Shown here: piece after piece, positions 43,333 through 56,248 of the stretch | Layout: the number at the start of each line of letters is the position of its first letter | Numbering within the stretch: position 1 is the stretch's first letter | Assembly: GCA_015183035.1 (NCBI GenBank) | Contig: JACZZP010000014.1 | Coordinates: 1,860,001 to 1,924,000 of the forward strand | Source of the DNA: Meloidogyne chitwoodi | Lineage: Eukaryota > Nematoda > Chromadorea > Rhabditida > Meloidogynidae | Length of the DNA: 64,000 bases | Direction: 5' to 3' | Notes under the pieces: generated by a model | Seen by the model: the letters and a program-made list of their open reading frames with translations, nothing else | Databases searched by the model: none | Told to the model about the DNA's origin: nothing | Made by a program: the position numbers and the translations under genes

Positions 43333-43776
43333 AAAAGTATAAACTGTAGAAAATGAAAAAACGAAATCATTGATTTTTGTAAAAATTCCGATTTTCCTTG
43401 ACAATTAGAGATAATACATTTTATGAGAGAATGTAAAGAATAAAAGAAATTGCATAAATAAAAAGTGGTAATTTTCAAAACATCTAAAAGGGAATTTTTT
43501 AACAAAAAGCCAAATTTATTTATTTTGTAATGTTCATTCATAAATCTTTCAAAATATCTACTTAATAGAAACATGCAATTGGTCACTTCAGGCAAAATTT
43601 TGCATTATGTCCGCTAAATTTATATTTTTTTATTTGATACTGTACATTTTTAAAAATTAATTAGATTTTCATAATGATTAAAATAAATTCCAAAAAGCTT
43701 GTTTATTCTCTTATTAAAAATTAGTGTTTCACAAATATGTTTAATTAAAAAAACAATTATTTTATCCCTCAAAAAT
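43333..43776. other. Spacer between rib-1 and the EF-hand gene
   Basis: A 91-codon minus-strand frame (43595-43320) overlaps the rib-1 first exon in another phase; it is hydrophobic and low in complexity. Part of it may be an upstream rib-1 exon spliced at CTTTTAG just before 43332, but I cannot prove a start. Confidence 0.35.
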
Positions 43777-44292
43777 TTAGGTTTGTTTCTTTTGCTCAAG
43801 CTCAGGCGTCATAATTTCAACAGGAATATTATATTTTGAGTCATCAATAGCTTTGTCAATGTATTTCTTGAACTCTAAAAAATATTTATTAAATTCTCTT
43901 CTCGAATTTTTGTTTAATTATCTTACCTTGAAAATTGATTTTAGTATCGCCATTAAGATCAGCGTTCTTCAATACACTAATTAAAAAACGAAGATGTGTT
44001 CTAAAAACTGGATCTGCTCGGTCCTCCTTTTAAGTACATATTAATTAAAAAATAAATTTTAAAAATAAAATTTAAACTTTATTAGCACTTAAAAGCATAC
44101 AGATTACATCTTCTCTTCCTATATATCCGCTCATATCTTTGTCCAAAAAATTAAAAAATTAAAAAAATATTTAATTAAAAAACAACTTGGTTGTTAAACA
44201 TTTCACGAAGTCGATGTTCTAAATTTGAAGGGAAAAAAATCATTTTATTAATTAATAGAAAGAAATATTAAAAACAAACCCCAATTTGCCAT
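43777..44292 (-). CDS. Two EF-hand calcium-binding protein, 102 aa
   Basis: Five exons, 44292-44280, 44218-44187, 44143-44078, 44026-43927 and 43874-43777. EF loop 1 is DKDMSGYIGRED preceded by helix HRLREMFNNQ, with exactly the spacing expected if exon 2 joins exon 3 at CAA/GAC. EF loop 2 is DLNGDTKINFQE, also canonical. The join at exon 3 needs a GT...TTG intron (acceptor TTTTTTG instead of AG), because no AG lies in phase. So either this is a non-canonical 3' splice site, or a single-base change (TAG to TTG) has broken the gene or the assembly. The C-terminus ends PELEQKKQT. No specific family within the EF-hand group is clear. Confidence 0.75.
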
Positions 44293-44935
44293 TTTTATGA
44301 TATTTAAAAAATATTTAGTATATTTATTTTATTTATCTATAATTTTTTAAGTTAAGGGAAAAATAAAAATCAGTAAACTGACGAATGGAATATTTTTAGT
44401 AAAAACGCTAATGAAAAAATAATGTAGAAATCAACCTTTTTATTCATTTTAATTATTTGATTCATGTCAACTTAATGTAAACAGAACAGAATATCAAATT
44501 TCAGCCTTAAAGAATAACAGAATGTTGCTTCTTACTCTTTTTCAACTTTTATAAAGAATTAATGTAAGCAAAACTTGTTTTTATTATAAACTTAGAAAAG
44601 TGATGGTAAAAATAGAATCAGCATGTGAGTTGTTTAAGTTTTTCTTACAAAGTAAACTTAAAATCAGAATTTTCAAGTTTGTTCTCAAGTTTATTATTAA
44701 ATAAACAGAATCAGAATTTCTTTCTCTTAAAAACACAAACAAGTTTCTGAAAAATACCACAAACTTAAAATATGGAAGAGAAAGCGCAAACTTAACTACA
44801 AATTTATTAACACTTGAAAAAACAGACTAACACAACAATTTAGGGGTTGTTTGAATACAAGAAAAACATAAGGTACAAACAAATGAATATAGATAATACA
44901 TATTATATATATATATAGAGAGAACATTACAATTA
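44293..44935. other. Spacer, no gene seen
   Basis: AT-rich, with an AAACTTAAAATCAGAATTTT-type run near 44650 and a short (AT)n microsatellite followed by GAGAGA at about 44902-44923 just below the next stop codon. Confidence 0.45.
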
Positions 44936-46845
44936 TCAGGCTTTATATATTTCATCTTCCTCTTTCTTTTGTGCCTCTTCTTCTGGGGTCAATTTTTCAG
45001 TTTCTTTCTTCTCTTCCCCTTCCTCCTTTTCTTCAGTATTAGCCGATGTTGCTCCTCCTTCTTTGGTTTCTCCCTCTTTAGTTTCTCCTTCCTTTGATTC
45101 AGAGCCTTTCTTTTCATCTCCTTCCTCTTCCTCCTTTGATTTCTCACCATCTTCCTTCTCTTTTGACTTTTCACCTTCATCGTCTTCTTCTTCCTTTTTT
45201 TCTTCACCTTCCTTTTTCTCTTCAACTCCTTCCTTCTTTTCCTTACCACCTTCAACAACATCTCCTTTTTTTTCCACACCTTCTTCAGCATCTTTTTCCT
45301 TTTTATTAGAGTTCTTCATTACAAAATAGATAATAATCCCAACAACAACAACGAAGACCAAAACAACAATAATTATTATTATCCATACAGTGTTTGAAGA
45401 ACTTTTGCTGGCAGCAGTAGTACTTATTGTTTTTGAAGTTGTTGAATTAGTTTTTGGAGATGAAATAGTTTTTGAAGCTCCTAAGAGAGTCGAAGATGTA
45501 GACGAAATATTCTTTTCTAGATCTTGATCTATTGTTGTCTCTTCATCTATTGAGGAAGTTGAACTATCCGACTTATCTCCTTTTGCTGTTGAAGTTGTTG
45601 TGAAATTATTAGGCTGAAGAGGTGTTGTAGCAACAGGAATTGAACGGTCAGAAATCACCAAGGCGTAGTCTTTTCCAATCTGAAATAAAAGAATTTCAAA
45701 TCAAATACCTTCAATGAGAACTTTTGAGAATTTAATAGAAATTTAAAAACTAACAAATTTAATTTGCAGATCATCACATTTAGGCCCATTAGGTGAATTT
45801 TCACCAATTGCAAAGTATCCATCCATCCTAACTTTCGTTTTCGTTGCCGTTTGTGGAAGAAGATGAAAGACTAATAAATACTTCTTTTCAGGATCTGGGC
45901 TTTTATCGACGATTTTCCAAGCTTTAGGTGAAAGAATACTTTCCACTTCATGCAACATACAAATAGAGTTTTCGCTTGCTACTTCAGAGTTAGAATAATT
46001 GTAGATATATCTTTCCTTTTCACCATTTATAATTGTCATCATCGGATATTTTTTATTTTTTTCCATTTCTTCCATTGACGTGAGAAGAGAACGAATCTGC
46101 CTTGTACCAACTGAAAAACACAAAAATTAAAAAAGGAAACCAAATTAAGTTAGTTACTTGGATTAGCAATTATTCTAATGTTAGGACTCTCGATAACCCA
46201 TCCAACTTCAAGGCCTGTTTGCCCAATACAGTGCGGACATCTTGTATTTTGACACACTTCTTTTTTTATATATTCTGGACCGCTGTGGAATTCCTTGAAT
46301 CTTTCGTTTGACCGACTATATACAAAAGGCAAGCTAAAAAATAACAAAATACGTATATTAAATGAAAATAAAACTTACACATTCTCGTTAACATCCGTAG
46401 TAACACAATCTTGTAGACCTTGAGCATTACTCACCCCAGTTTTGAATAAAAATTTATCTTCAAGACTTGTAAGAAGATCCACTGTACAGCCATTTTTTGC
46501 TACCGATCCTTCCTTCTTGTAATGAAGAACACTGAAAAATTAAAGAAAAAAAATTAAAAATAATTTTTAATTCACTTACATATCCCCATTTTCATCAAAA
46601 TCAACATCACAAGCATCAGGAAACTTTGCCTTATAGTTGTCAATATCTTCTTTTGTGGCAACCTTTGAGCCTTCAGCAAGAGTTACTCTTTCTCTCTCCA
46701 AACTGTGCTGACCATGACCAACTATTATGACTTTAGATTCCTTTTGTGTAATGACTTGTCCTTGCAGCAACAAAAAAACAATAATGAGAGCCACTAGAAT
46801 GTTGATATGTTTTGATCCATTAGAGTTGAAGACGGAAGACTTCAT
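44936..46845 (-). CDS. Orphan type I membrane protein with Lys/Glu-rich cytoplasmic tail
   Basis: No family recognised. Five exons, 46845-46580, 46531-46379, 46333-46158, 46110-45755 and 45679-44936; 564 residues. Signal anchor NILVALIIVFLLLQGQVITQ, then an ectodomain of about 300 residues with paired cysteines (KNGCTVDLL, LQDCVTTD, VCQNTRCPHCIGQ, SICMLHE, GPKCDDLQ). A Ser/Thr-rich stalk leads to the TM segment VWIIIIIVVLVFVVVVGIII. The 130-residue tail is almost only E, K, G and D (EGEEKKEEEDDEGEKSKEKE) and ends in EEDEIYKA. The ectodomain exons have normal complexity, so the gene is real. A nematode-specific surface protein is likely. Confidence 0.7.
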
Positions 46846-47609
46846 TTTGTTGAGTTGCTTTCTAGCACAGATTATATTTTGTTAACAGTTGATTTGATGA
46901 TTGTAACGAAGCAATTGAATTTAAGGAAGGATTAAATAAAAACTTGTTTTTATACTAACAATAATATGAGAGAGTAAGCCCATACTAGAAAATACCTGCA
47001 TTAAATACCCCAACATGTTTTTCTAAAATAAATTCGGTACACTTTTGACATCAAAAACAAATTTCAAAAATTATTTTTATTTATTTAAAACATGATAAAT
47101 AAAATTTAGGATTAATAACATATTTTATTAAAATTCGACGGATAAATATTGCGAAGGAGTTGGATAGAATCTAAATGTATTAGAAGCACAAATATATATG
47201 TTTTTACAGAAAGAAACAATGTTTATATTGGAATATATTATTTTTATTTAAAACAAACATTTTTCCAAACATTTGTTGAAAACAAACGTTTTTCTGAATA
47301 TGAACATCTTTCTGGATTTTATTTTTCCGGAATGTTTATACTGAGATATTTTGTTTTTCTGAAAGACATTTTCCAAACTTGTTTTTCTGAAACCCAAATA
47401 AACATTTTCCGGAATTTGTTTTCTAGATATTTTCAGAAACAAACATTTTTATTGGTACTTATAATAACGTAGATCCAATTCCCCAACTCTGACTAGAATT
47501 AATTGATTTGTTATTCCTTATTTTATTGTTTTAATTAAATTCTTTTATTTTATCTTCATCTTTCATTAAAAATTTTAATTTTTACCACCAACAACCTAAA
47601 ATTAAATTT
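46846..47609. other. Spacer with TTCCGGAA/AAACATTTTT repeats
   Basis: From about 47240 to 47460 it is built of short units such as AAACATTTTTCCAAACATTT, TTTTTCCGGAATGTTT and GAAACAAACATTTTT on both strands. These create spurious frames of up to 107 codons. No gene recognised. Confidence 0.5.
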
Positions 47610-50107
47610 TCACAAATAGTTATGGGTAAAAAAAGAAAAAATTACCAAATGATGTGCTTGACTTCCAGCTTTAACTTTACAGTCACAACATGAAGCTGCA
47701 GAAATTGTGGTTGGTCTCCACTCATCTTGTCCATTCAACTTTACTTTCTGAAGTACATCAAAATTTCGATATCGTTGATTACAAGTGCCCCAACCAGAAA
47801 GACAATAATCACTTGATTGACATACTAATTCATTAATCAAACGAGGAAAATATTCCTCAGAAAGTTGGCGCCATGTCTACAAAAATTTTTGTTTATAAAG
47901 TAATTTTTTTTTAACATACCCAACAAGCAGTACAAAGGTTGAGCTGATCAGTCTGATCACTCTCTGGTTCTCCCCTCTCCACACAGTTGATAACAAAACG
48001 AGATCCTAGGAATAAGGTTATTTTCAAGTTTTCCGGAAAGTTTAAAGCAACAGGAAAAACATTTAATGTTTTAAGTTTTCCGGAATGTTTAAAACAACAG
48101 GAAAAACATAATTTTTTCTCTTACCAATTACTGGCCTTTCAGCTTTTTTTGTCTGTCGAATATGCCTCCTATTTCCATCTTTCAAAATATCTCTATCTAC
48201 TACTCTCATATAATTTCTTCTATTTTGTTGATAATTTGTATTTGTTCTCCATTTGTCTTGATATTGTTGGGAAGGTTTTAAAGCAAATCTATAAGGAATT
48301 TGTGATGGAGGAGAGGAAGGATAATTATTATTAGGAACATTGCCATCATTTAATGGAATTTTTGTTGTTGCTGTTGTTGAAGATGATGAAGTTGATGACC
48401 TTTTTTGAGCAATTTCGTTGTTAGAGAATAAAGAAGAAACAGGGTTTGATCCTGCAGCGTGATTCATTTTCAACGCCTGTTTATTTCATAAAAATTTTGT
48501 GTAGGTAAAACATCTTTTATTTTGTTAAAACATGTTTTTTATTTGTTTAAAGACATGTTTCTCATTTCTGTAAAAACATGTTTTTTTATTTTTAGAAAAA
48601 CAAATGTTTCTTTTCGAGAAAATAAAATATTTATATTTTAAAAAACATGCTTAGATGTTTTTGTTTTTCTAAAAATAAATTTTTTAAAACATGTTTTTTC
48701 TGTTTATTTTTAATAAAACATTTAGTCTCTACCTTATTAACTTTATAAGCAAATTCTGAATAAAACTGCTCTCTTTGCATTGTTGCACGCATTGGAGCTC
48801 CAGCAGAAATAAGTTGATCAATTGCTGCCATTTTTGTTGTTGGGGGTGAATATCGCTAAACATAATGTAAAAAAATTTATTTTTAATAACTTACAGGAAT
48901 AGGCCTTCCAATCCTTAAACGAGGACAACCATTTGGTCTAAACACAAAAATCCTTTAAATTTTAAAAATTATTTCAACTTTAATTCATTTGCTTTTGGTA
49001 CAGGAAATGTATATTGTGGAGATCCATTAATCAGGCCAACCTGTTTAAGTCGTGAAGTCTAAAATTTTAATTATTTTAATACATATAATTTAAGTATTAA
49101 ACTAACAAGCATTCCAACGCATTGCTTGCATTCTTCTGTTAAGCATTCTAATGTATGATAGCTCTGAATTTGTTTTTTTAATATTATAAAATTAAAAATT
49201 AAATAATATCTTACAATTTGTTGCCCACTCATTTCATCTTCGAAAATGCGTGGATCCATACTACTATCAACAAACGTTAACATTGCTTCCCTAAATATAT
49301 ATGTATAAACATTTTTTTGAAAAACATTTTTACAGCAAAAATGTTTATTTTCAGAAAAACATGTTTACAGCAAAAATGTTTATTTTCAGAAAAACATTAA
49401 TTTCTGTTTTATCCGTAAATATGTTTGTTTAGTGAAAAATGTTTATCTCAGGAAAACAAGTTTAATTTAATTGGTGCTTATTTTCTTCCGGAAATACAAT
49501 GTTTTATTTAAATGCTTTCCGGAAAATGTTTTATTTTCTAGACTTACTCTATTAATGCAGCTTGATACCTAGAATCATATGTCATACTGAAATTAAGTTT
49601 GTAAATTAAATTTAAAATTGATATATAAATTTAACAAAAAATATTTTTTTGAAAATTATAAATATATTCTCACCATTTATTTGACCCAGGTAGAATAATA
49701 CATGGACATTGTTCAATATTATTTCCATAACGCCTCTGTGTCATTAAATCCATAAATGAAAGTGTTTTACTTACACCCTCAGAAGGCATTAAATCTAATT
49801 GATAAGATTCAGCAGCAGATGGAGCTGGGACATTTGTAACTGATTGAGAAATTAATTCAGGCTTGCAGTCACAATAAGATGTTTCCAAAAATAATGCAAC
49901 TAATAATAGTTTACTTATAAAATTGATAAAAATATTGGCACTTAGTGAATAACAACAAAAATATGTTGTTGGGAATTTTTGTTTTAATTGTTGCTTTGTA
50001 TGTTTTTGTTGCTTTGAATACTTGCGTTGTTTATTTTGTTTTTCTGATTTTTTTTGCTGTTTTAAATGTTTTACTAAATGTTTTTGTTGTTTTTCATTCA
50101 CGCTCAT
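47610..50107 (-). CDS. Secreted/anchored Cys-rich ligand candidate (IL-17- or trunk/noggin-like C-terminus)
   Basis: Ten exons: 50107-49674, 49586-49548, 49290-49215, 49163-49107, 49058-48979, 48937-48895, 48855-48733, 48476-48125, 48005-47920, 47876-47610; 518 residues in one frame. The N-terminus is Lys/Gln-rich, then a hydrophobic signal or anchor (FINFISKLLLVALFLETSYC). A middle region includes CLTEECKQCVG and a basic stretch RRHIRQTKKAERP that could be a furin-type site. After it comes a Cys-rich domain: CVERGEP, LCTACWTWRQLSEEYFPRLI, NELVCQSSDYCLSGWGTC, FDVLQK and SCCDCKV. The pattern FPR...C...CLSG...C...VL...W...C-C resembles cystine-knot cytokines of the IL-17 type and also trunk/noggin. 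I cannot decide. The last residues (VIFSFFTHNYL) may be intron read-through if a GTAATT donor at 47650 is used. Confidence 0.6.
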
Positions 50108-51481
50108 TTTTGAGCAAACAGTTGTTGTGTAGAACCTCTTCTTTACTTAATTTAGAATGAGGGAAGAACACAAAACTTTTTGGAGAATGAATAATAAAAG
50201 AAAAATTTTTGGAGTAAAAGAAAAGGAAGAGCTTGATGAGCAATATGTATAACAGAAGAAAGAAATAAATTAAAAAAAAGTAATTTGTTTTGTGTAATTG
50301 GCTAAAAACGAGAAAAAACCTTTACTTCCCAAAAAGCATTGCATCACAATTGCGCGATTATTATTAGTCATCGGTCAATTAAAAGGGGAAAATGAAATTC
50401 ATTTTAAAGATTTACAAAATTATTACGACAAATTTTATTAAATTTTCAAATTTTTTACGTTATTTGGAATTTTGTTTTATTCATAATCTACCCTTTTTTC
50501 CATTTCTTTGTAGCGAAAATATTTGCAAGAATTTTTTAATTAATTTTCTGCTATCTATAAGAATACCTTATCGATTCATTTTTTCTAATAATCAAATTAA
50601 TGCGTCAACGATTTACATTCACAAAATGTTGTTGTTCCCAAGTTTTCTTGTCCCCGTTGGCCATCAACTTTTTTTGCTATTCGTTCTATTTCATTATTCT
50701 TCGTTCTTCCCCCCTTTTGCTTTCTCCCCCCTTGTCTGTCTAATATTATTAAAATACATTGCGCTCATTTTTGTATTGCAATTTTGTGTTTGCGATAAGA
50801 AAAGAATTGTAAATGTGCGCAAAAAGTAAAACAAGTTGAAAAAACGTTGATAATTCTTGAGAGAATGTTTCCGGAAAATTATTCTATACAGAAAAAAAAT
50901 AGAAATGCAGAAGAACATTTTTCTTTGCAGAGAATAAAATGTTTGATAATGTAAACTTTCCGGAAACGTAAAATTTATGAGAATGTTTTCGGAAAAAAAC
51001 AAGTTTTTCCTGTTGTTTCTAGAAACATATTTTTCCTGTTTCTAAAAATATGTTTTCCTGTTTTTGTTTAAATTTTCTTAAAAACATTTTTATTTTAATA
51101 AAAACATATTTGTTTTACGGAAAACAATGCTTAGTTGCTAAAACATTTGTGCAGTTGTTTCACAACATTAAAAATTTTGCGAATTTTGCGCACATGCTAA
51201 ATAAAAAAGTTTCACTTTTCTTATGCGCAGCAGCAATTTCTCTCATACAACAATCATAGTGATAGTTATATCTGATTTGACTGGTTGTTGGTTTTTTAAT
51301 TAAAAATTTTTATTTGATTGTTGGTTTTTATTGGTATATACAATAATGTTATTGTTGGTGTAATATTAAAAATTTTTTAATTAGCAATTTTAGGGCTAAA
51401 AATCTTTTTTTATTGGAATTCTCCAAAAAACAAGTTATAAAAATTTAATTAAAAAATAACAAAAATAAAACAAACTACTTA
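50108..51481. other. Long spacer, no supported gene
   Basis: Contains a 145-codon plus-strand frame (50392-50829) rich in F, I and L without any recognisable motif, and below it a patch of TTTCCGGAAAATT and AAACATGTTTTT-type units at 50865-51130. I see no convincing gene. It should include the promoter of the Cys-rich ligand gene and the NAT10 3' UTR. Confidence 0.5.
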
Positions 51482-54400
51482 CTATTCATTTACTTCAAAA
51501 TGAGAAACTCTTATCCTTTTATTTTTTGATTTTGGTTGTTCTTCCATAATTGAATCCAATTCAATAGAATCACGACATATTGCATCAAAATAGCTGGATA
51601 ATCTTAATAAGATTTTTTAAGTTTTTTTTTATTTTTTTAATTATTTAAACCTTCGAATAGCTTTATTTAAAAGAGCATATCCTTGATCAACAGGCAAATC
51701 TAATTCTTTAGTAACTGAATTAACACTTTTTCGTTGTAAGCCTACACCGAGTAAAATAGCTGCTTGACCCAAGTCAAGTATAATCGAAGAAGAATCTTGT
51801 TGTCCTTTTAAACGTCCATTAAAATAAATATCAGCAATAGTTGGTAATAAATCAGAAATTAAATTAAAATCAGTCATATTTCGAGAATAATTAGAAAGTC
51901 GTAAAAGATCAAGATCAGAAAGTCGATAATTTAGTTTTTGACGAGATATAGGTTCTGAAAAGAGTATTTTATATTTAATAGAATATAGGTATTGTGAAAA
52001 ATGAAGTCGATTAATCATACAAAAAACAATGTTTTTCCGGAAACATCTAGTGAATAAATAATAAAAACAATGTTTTCCGGAAACAAATAAAAACAAAGTT
52101 TTTCCGGAAACAGTTAGTGAAATGAATAAATAATAAAAAGAATTTTAAGGGATTCAACAAAGAAATTTTATTTTATACGGAAAAAAATTTTCATACAAAC
52201 AATTCTTATTTTCCGGAAAAACAACTTAATTATATGTTTAAACATTATATTTAAAACATGCTTTTATTAGCCTGTAAATTTGTTGTATCAAAACCTCCAA
52301 TAGAATTCATACAAAGCAAACTAAAAGCCATATGAGGACTAAAATCAGTAAAGCAAATAGACAAGAGTGAAATAAAACGTTTTTTAAACTCCTCAAAAAA
52401 AGAGAATAGCCAAGTCCCGTCTGAATTGATTGTTGGTGAAATTAAATTAATTTGTCCGTCTAAAATAAATATTTGTGAAATATTTTTTCCATTTTTTAAA
52501 TTTTACCTTTTTCATCATTTTTTACTGAAACTGTATTTATCATAATACAATTATGTTCTCCAGTTAATTCATTTTTCCCTTGTCCAATGTAAACAGGTAT
52601 AAAATTACAGCGTTTCCAAAATTTAAGTAAAGGCAAAGTTAAGCCAAAAGAAACACCAATATAATCTAAACTTTCAGCTTTTCTTTCTTTTAAACGTTGC
52701 AAAAGTGGAGGTAAATTTGTTCGAGGTGATAAACCTACTTCTTCATCCTCTTCCTAAAGAATATTATTTATTTTAAATTTGGTTGATAAAATTTTTTTTT
52801 TAATTTTTTAAATGGTCACAGATTCATAGGATCACACAAATTATTTTTTTGCTTTTATTAATAAAAAATTGTAACCTCTTCTTCTTCCTCAACTCCTTCC
52901 ATAGCTTCCACTGGTTTACAAATTGATTCTGTTTTCTCTAAACTTCCATTTTCTATTTGACCAAATTCTCCTCCAAAATATTTTTGCAACATTCGAATAG
53001 AAGCTGTTCCATAACCCATTCCTTTTAATAATAAAAATTATTTTGTTAAATTAAAAATAAAAAAACCTTGAAAATCAGGATGAACAGCCAATCTAACTTA
53101 AAGAAAAAATTTTGATATTTTTTATTTTCCTTACCAATACGAGCTCCATATAAAAGTGAAAATTCAGAGTCCTAAAAATTTAGAAAATTAACAAAATTAA
53201 TTTTAAAAAAATAAACCAAAAATTGTTGAGAAATAGTCCAAGGAATTAAATCACCAGCAACTCGTTTTCCTTGTTTTGCTTGAAATGTTTGTTTTGGAAT
53301 TGCACCAAAAAATTTTTTTTTTAATTTTTTCTTAAATTAATGAAAACCTTCTAAACAAATTTGAATAACAGCCATAATCTTTAAAATTAAAAAAAAATAA
53401 ATTAAATTTATTTATATTCTATTTAGAAAAAACCTGAGGAACATAATTTTGTTCTGAAGAAATTGGTGACATTAAAACAAATAAATGATGTGCTGGAGCG
53501 TCTGAAAGAAGTTGTAAATCATCTGGAGAATTTTTGTAGTGGGCAGCCTGATTTAATATAAAAATTAAAAAATAAAATTATTTTACCACATAAATAGCCA
53601 TAAGATTGGAAAGAAAAATCTGTTTAAAAAAATTAATTTAAAAAATTAATATAAAAAATACTTCTGCCGCTTTATGAAATGAAAAGAGGGCATCTCTGTT
53701 GACATAATACCTAAAATAATAAATTTTTTAATTAAAAAGGAAGTAAAACTAAAGAGCCAAAAACATGATTTAATAAAAACATTTTAAAAACATCGTCTAA
53801 AAACATTTTTAACAAAAATACTTTTCCTTAAAACATGTTTTTTTTAAAAACATTAATAAATTATCTAAACATGAGAAATTATTAAAACATTTTTTAATTG
53901 CTAAAAAGTTTTTAATTCAAAAACATGTTTAAAGCTTAACAAAACATCTTTAACAAAATTGCTTTTCTTAAAAACCTTTCCAAACATATAAAAACAATTT
54001 TAAACATTAAAACATGTTAACAAACATAAAACATGTTTTTGTCTTTTTTACTAATCTCAACCTTTTTAATACTTACAATTCGCATTTTTCAGGGGCAGGC
54101 GTTCCAGAAATAGTGTTTTTTAAATTTGAGGGGTTTAAACAAAGAACTTTGTTAAGCCATTCTTCAACCTTTAAAAAATGAAATTAAAAAAAATATTAAA
54201 AATTTTTTATTTACAAGATCTCCATTTCCATAACGAATACTTTCATCCAAAGAAAGTTCAAAAAGACGTTTTTTATTTTCATCATTTTCTCCAATATTTA
54301 GTTGCTGTTTTCTCAATTTTTCAAGTAATTTAAGTGATAAAGAACGTCCAGAACCTTCATATCCACTTATGGTAGATGCCAAAAAAATGAAACTTGAACC

Positions 54401-56248
54401 TAAAATTTTTTTTAATTTTTAAAAATTAATTTAAAAAAACCATTAATCAATTTATTAACCAAAGGCATTGGAATAGCAGCAGCTTCATCAATTACAATAA
54501 GTTCTGCTTGTAATAATTTACCAAAATCGTTTGGTGTGATATACTTTAAATATTAATTTAAATTCTTTTGTTATTTTTTAATTTATAAAATTATTAGAAT
54601 ACTTGTATTTTTTGCAGATGACGTCTAAAAATAGTAATTCCAAGAATGCATTGATCCAATTTTTGGTCCGCTTGTCTAATTATTTTAAAATCGGCGTGTT
54701 CCTAAATAAATATATATTTAAAGTTTTCAAATTAAAAAAAAAACCTGATATCCAATAGCCTCAAATCCTTTCAATACAAATTCAAAAAAAGTTTTCAAAT
54801 TTTCAGGTGAAGGAGAAGTAACACAAATATTTGAAAATCCTAACCCTATAGTTCCAGCAACGGCTAAACCCATAGCTGTCGATTTTCCTCTTCCTCTTGC
54901 TGCAGTAATTGAACAAATTGAATTTGTATTTAATTTATCCATTGAAGCATCAAGTAATTGAAGCAAAACTTTTCCTTGACAATAAGTTTTACATTTTGCA
55001 AGTAAAGGTCCAATAGGTTTTGAATCACCCAAAGATTGTTTTAATTTTAAAAGTTCTATTTCTCTTGAAGATTTGTCATTCTAAAATGTATTTTTTTAAT
55101 TTAGTCTTTTTAGGTATCAGATTAGATTCAAAAATTAACAAAATTAAAAAAAACCTTTTGACTTGGATGAAGGGGTAAAATATTTAAAACATGAGAAAAT
55201 ATAGGCAAAACATTAAGATGATCATCAATAACAAAACAATTAGCACATGTAGAGAGTGAAAGTGTAAAACGTTCATTAAACCTGGGAACAATTTCTGAAT
55301 GCAGTTCTGTCCGATATCTTTTGTGTACATCCTTAAAATAAATTAAAATTAAAAAGAAGTATAAAATAAACCATTGTTAAAGTGTAAAGTTGTTTTAAAG
55401 AATTCATATTATTTAAAAGTAAAATAACCAAACCACCACCTTCAACTGTTTCGATTGTTCTAGCTAACAAGTTTGGAGTTAAAGCTTCAAAATCTTAAAA
55501 AAGAAAATTTTAGTTATTACGCGACTTTTTTTTGTCACGATCATCATCCTCTAAATCCGCGCTCTTAATGGATCGGAGATGCAGAAATTCGAAAAATAAT
55601 ATTTCAGAAAAATATAACCTTGTAAAACAGCCATCCCAAAAGTATTACCAAGAATACGATGTGATTCAGAATAGTAACAATAATTAATGTGAGTGGAAAG
55701 TATAAATTGTTCAAAAGGATTATTTGACTAAAAATAAATTTTAAATTTCTAAAATGTGTTTAAGTAAACTTTATGTTCAGTAAGAGCAGCTTGTTTCTTC
55801 TTTTTTAATCCTTTGGTTCGCATCTTTCCTTAAGAAAATAAAAATTGTGGCATTCAAGCATAAAAACTTACTATGAGAATCTAAATTCAGATCGGTTTTG
55901 TAGCACCAAAGAACCTAAAAATTAAATAATAATTCTAAAAAAATGCCTAGAAATTAATAAAAAAACTTTTATTTACTAAAATAAATAAAAGTACTCGAAA
56001 GGGTTCGAACCCTTTACCCACAAACTTTATTCCCCCCATCCTTCTGCTAAGATAACTTATAATTTTACAATAAAAATAAAGATTCAAACCGTAGGACGCT
56101 GCGCAGTAGTTGATTTAACCATAATTTGGTATAATGTAGCAACTTGATCTCTAGCTTTATTTCCAATAATAATAAACATTGAACGATGTCGCATAATTAC
56201 ACCATTTTCAATTAATGTGCGTATACGATTATCAAGTTCGATCCTCAT
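51482..56248 (-). CDS. nath-10: RNA cytidine acetyltransferase NAT10 (nath-10)
   Basis: ATP-dependent enzyme making N4-acetylcytidine in 18S rRNA and tRNA, in the nucleolus. Many small exons on the minus strand from ATG 56248. MRIELDNRIRTLIENGV matches human KVDNRIRILIENGV; then VLWCYKTDL, CYYSESHRILGNTFGMAVLQ, DFEALTPNLLARTIETVEGG. Walker A AARGRGKSTAMGLA, Walker B VIDEAAAIPMPLV, STISGYEGSGRSLSLKL, CELYYVNRDALFSFHKAAE, AAHYKNSPDDLQLLSDAPAH. The acetyl-CoA motif VRLAVHPDFQGMGYGTAS is assembled over a 31-nt exon. It continues to ESLDYIGVSFGLTLPLLKFW and RLSNYSRNMTDFN, ending RVSHFEVNE. The Lys-rich C-terminal tail of human NAT10 (1,025 aa) is lacking. An acidic insert (EEEEEEDEE) lies after the GNAT motif. 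Confidence 0.95.
55988..56062 (-). other. tRNA-like element in NAT10 intron 1
   Basis: Minus strand: AAGTTATCTTAGCAGAAGGA then GGGGGGAA, and AAAGGGTTCGAACCCTTTCG, where a perfect B-box palindrome gives a strong T-arm. The A-box is weak. Orientation is set by the 5' part, since the B-box itself is palindromic. Sense to host by that criterion. Confidence 0.4.

Noticed and set aside
45063..45329. Ser/Phe/Pro-rich plus-strand frame
   Set aside because: Complement of the Lys/Glu-rich tail of the minus-strand membrane protein.
47149..47472. 107-codon plus-strand frame
   Set aside because: Made of repeated TTTTTCCGGAA/AAACATTTTT units, so the open frame is a repeat artefact.
48990..49290. Separate small genes from short minus-strand frames
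   Set aside because: They join by phase into the single ten-exon Cys-rich ligand gene.
50392..50829. 145-codon plus-strand frame, hydrophobic
   Set aside because: No motif, no splice support, composition (F, I, L, K) as expected from AT-rich random DNA.
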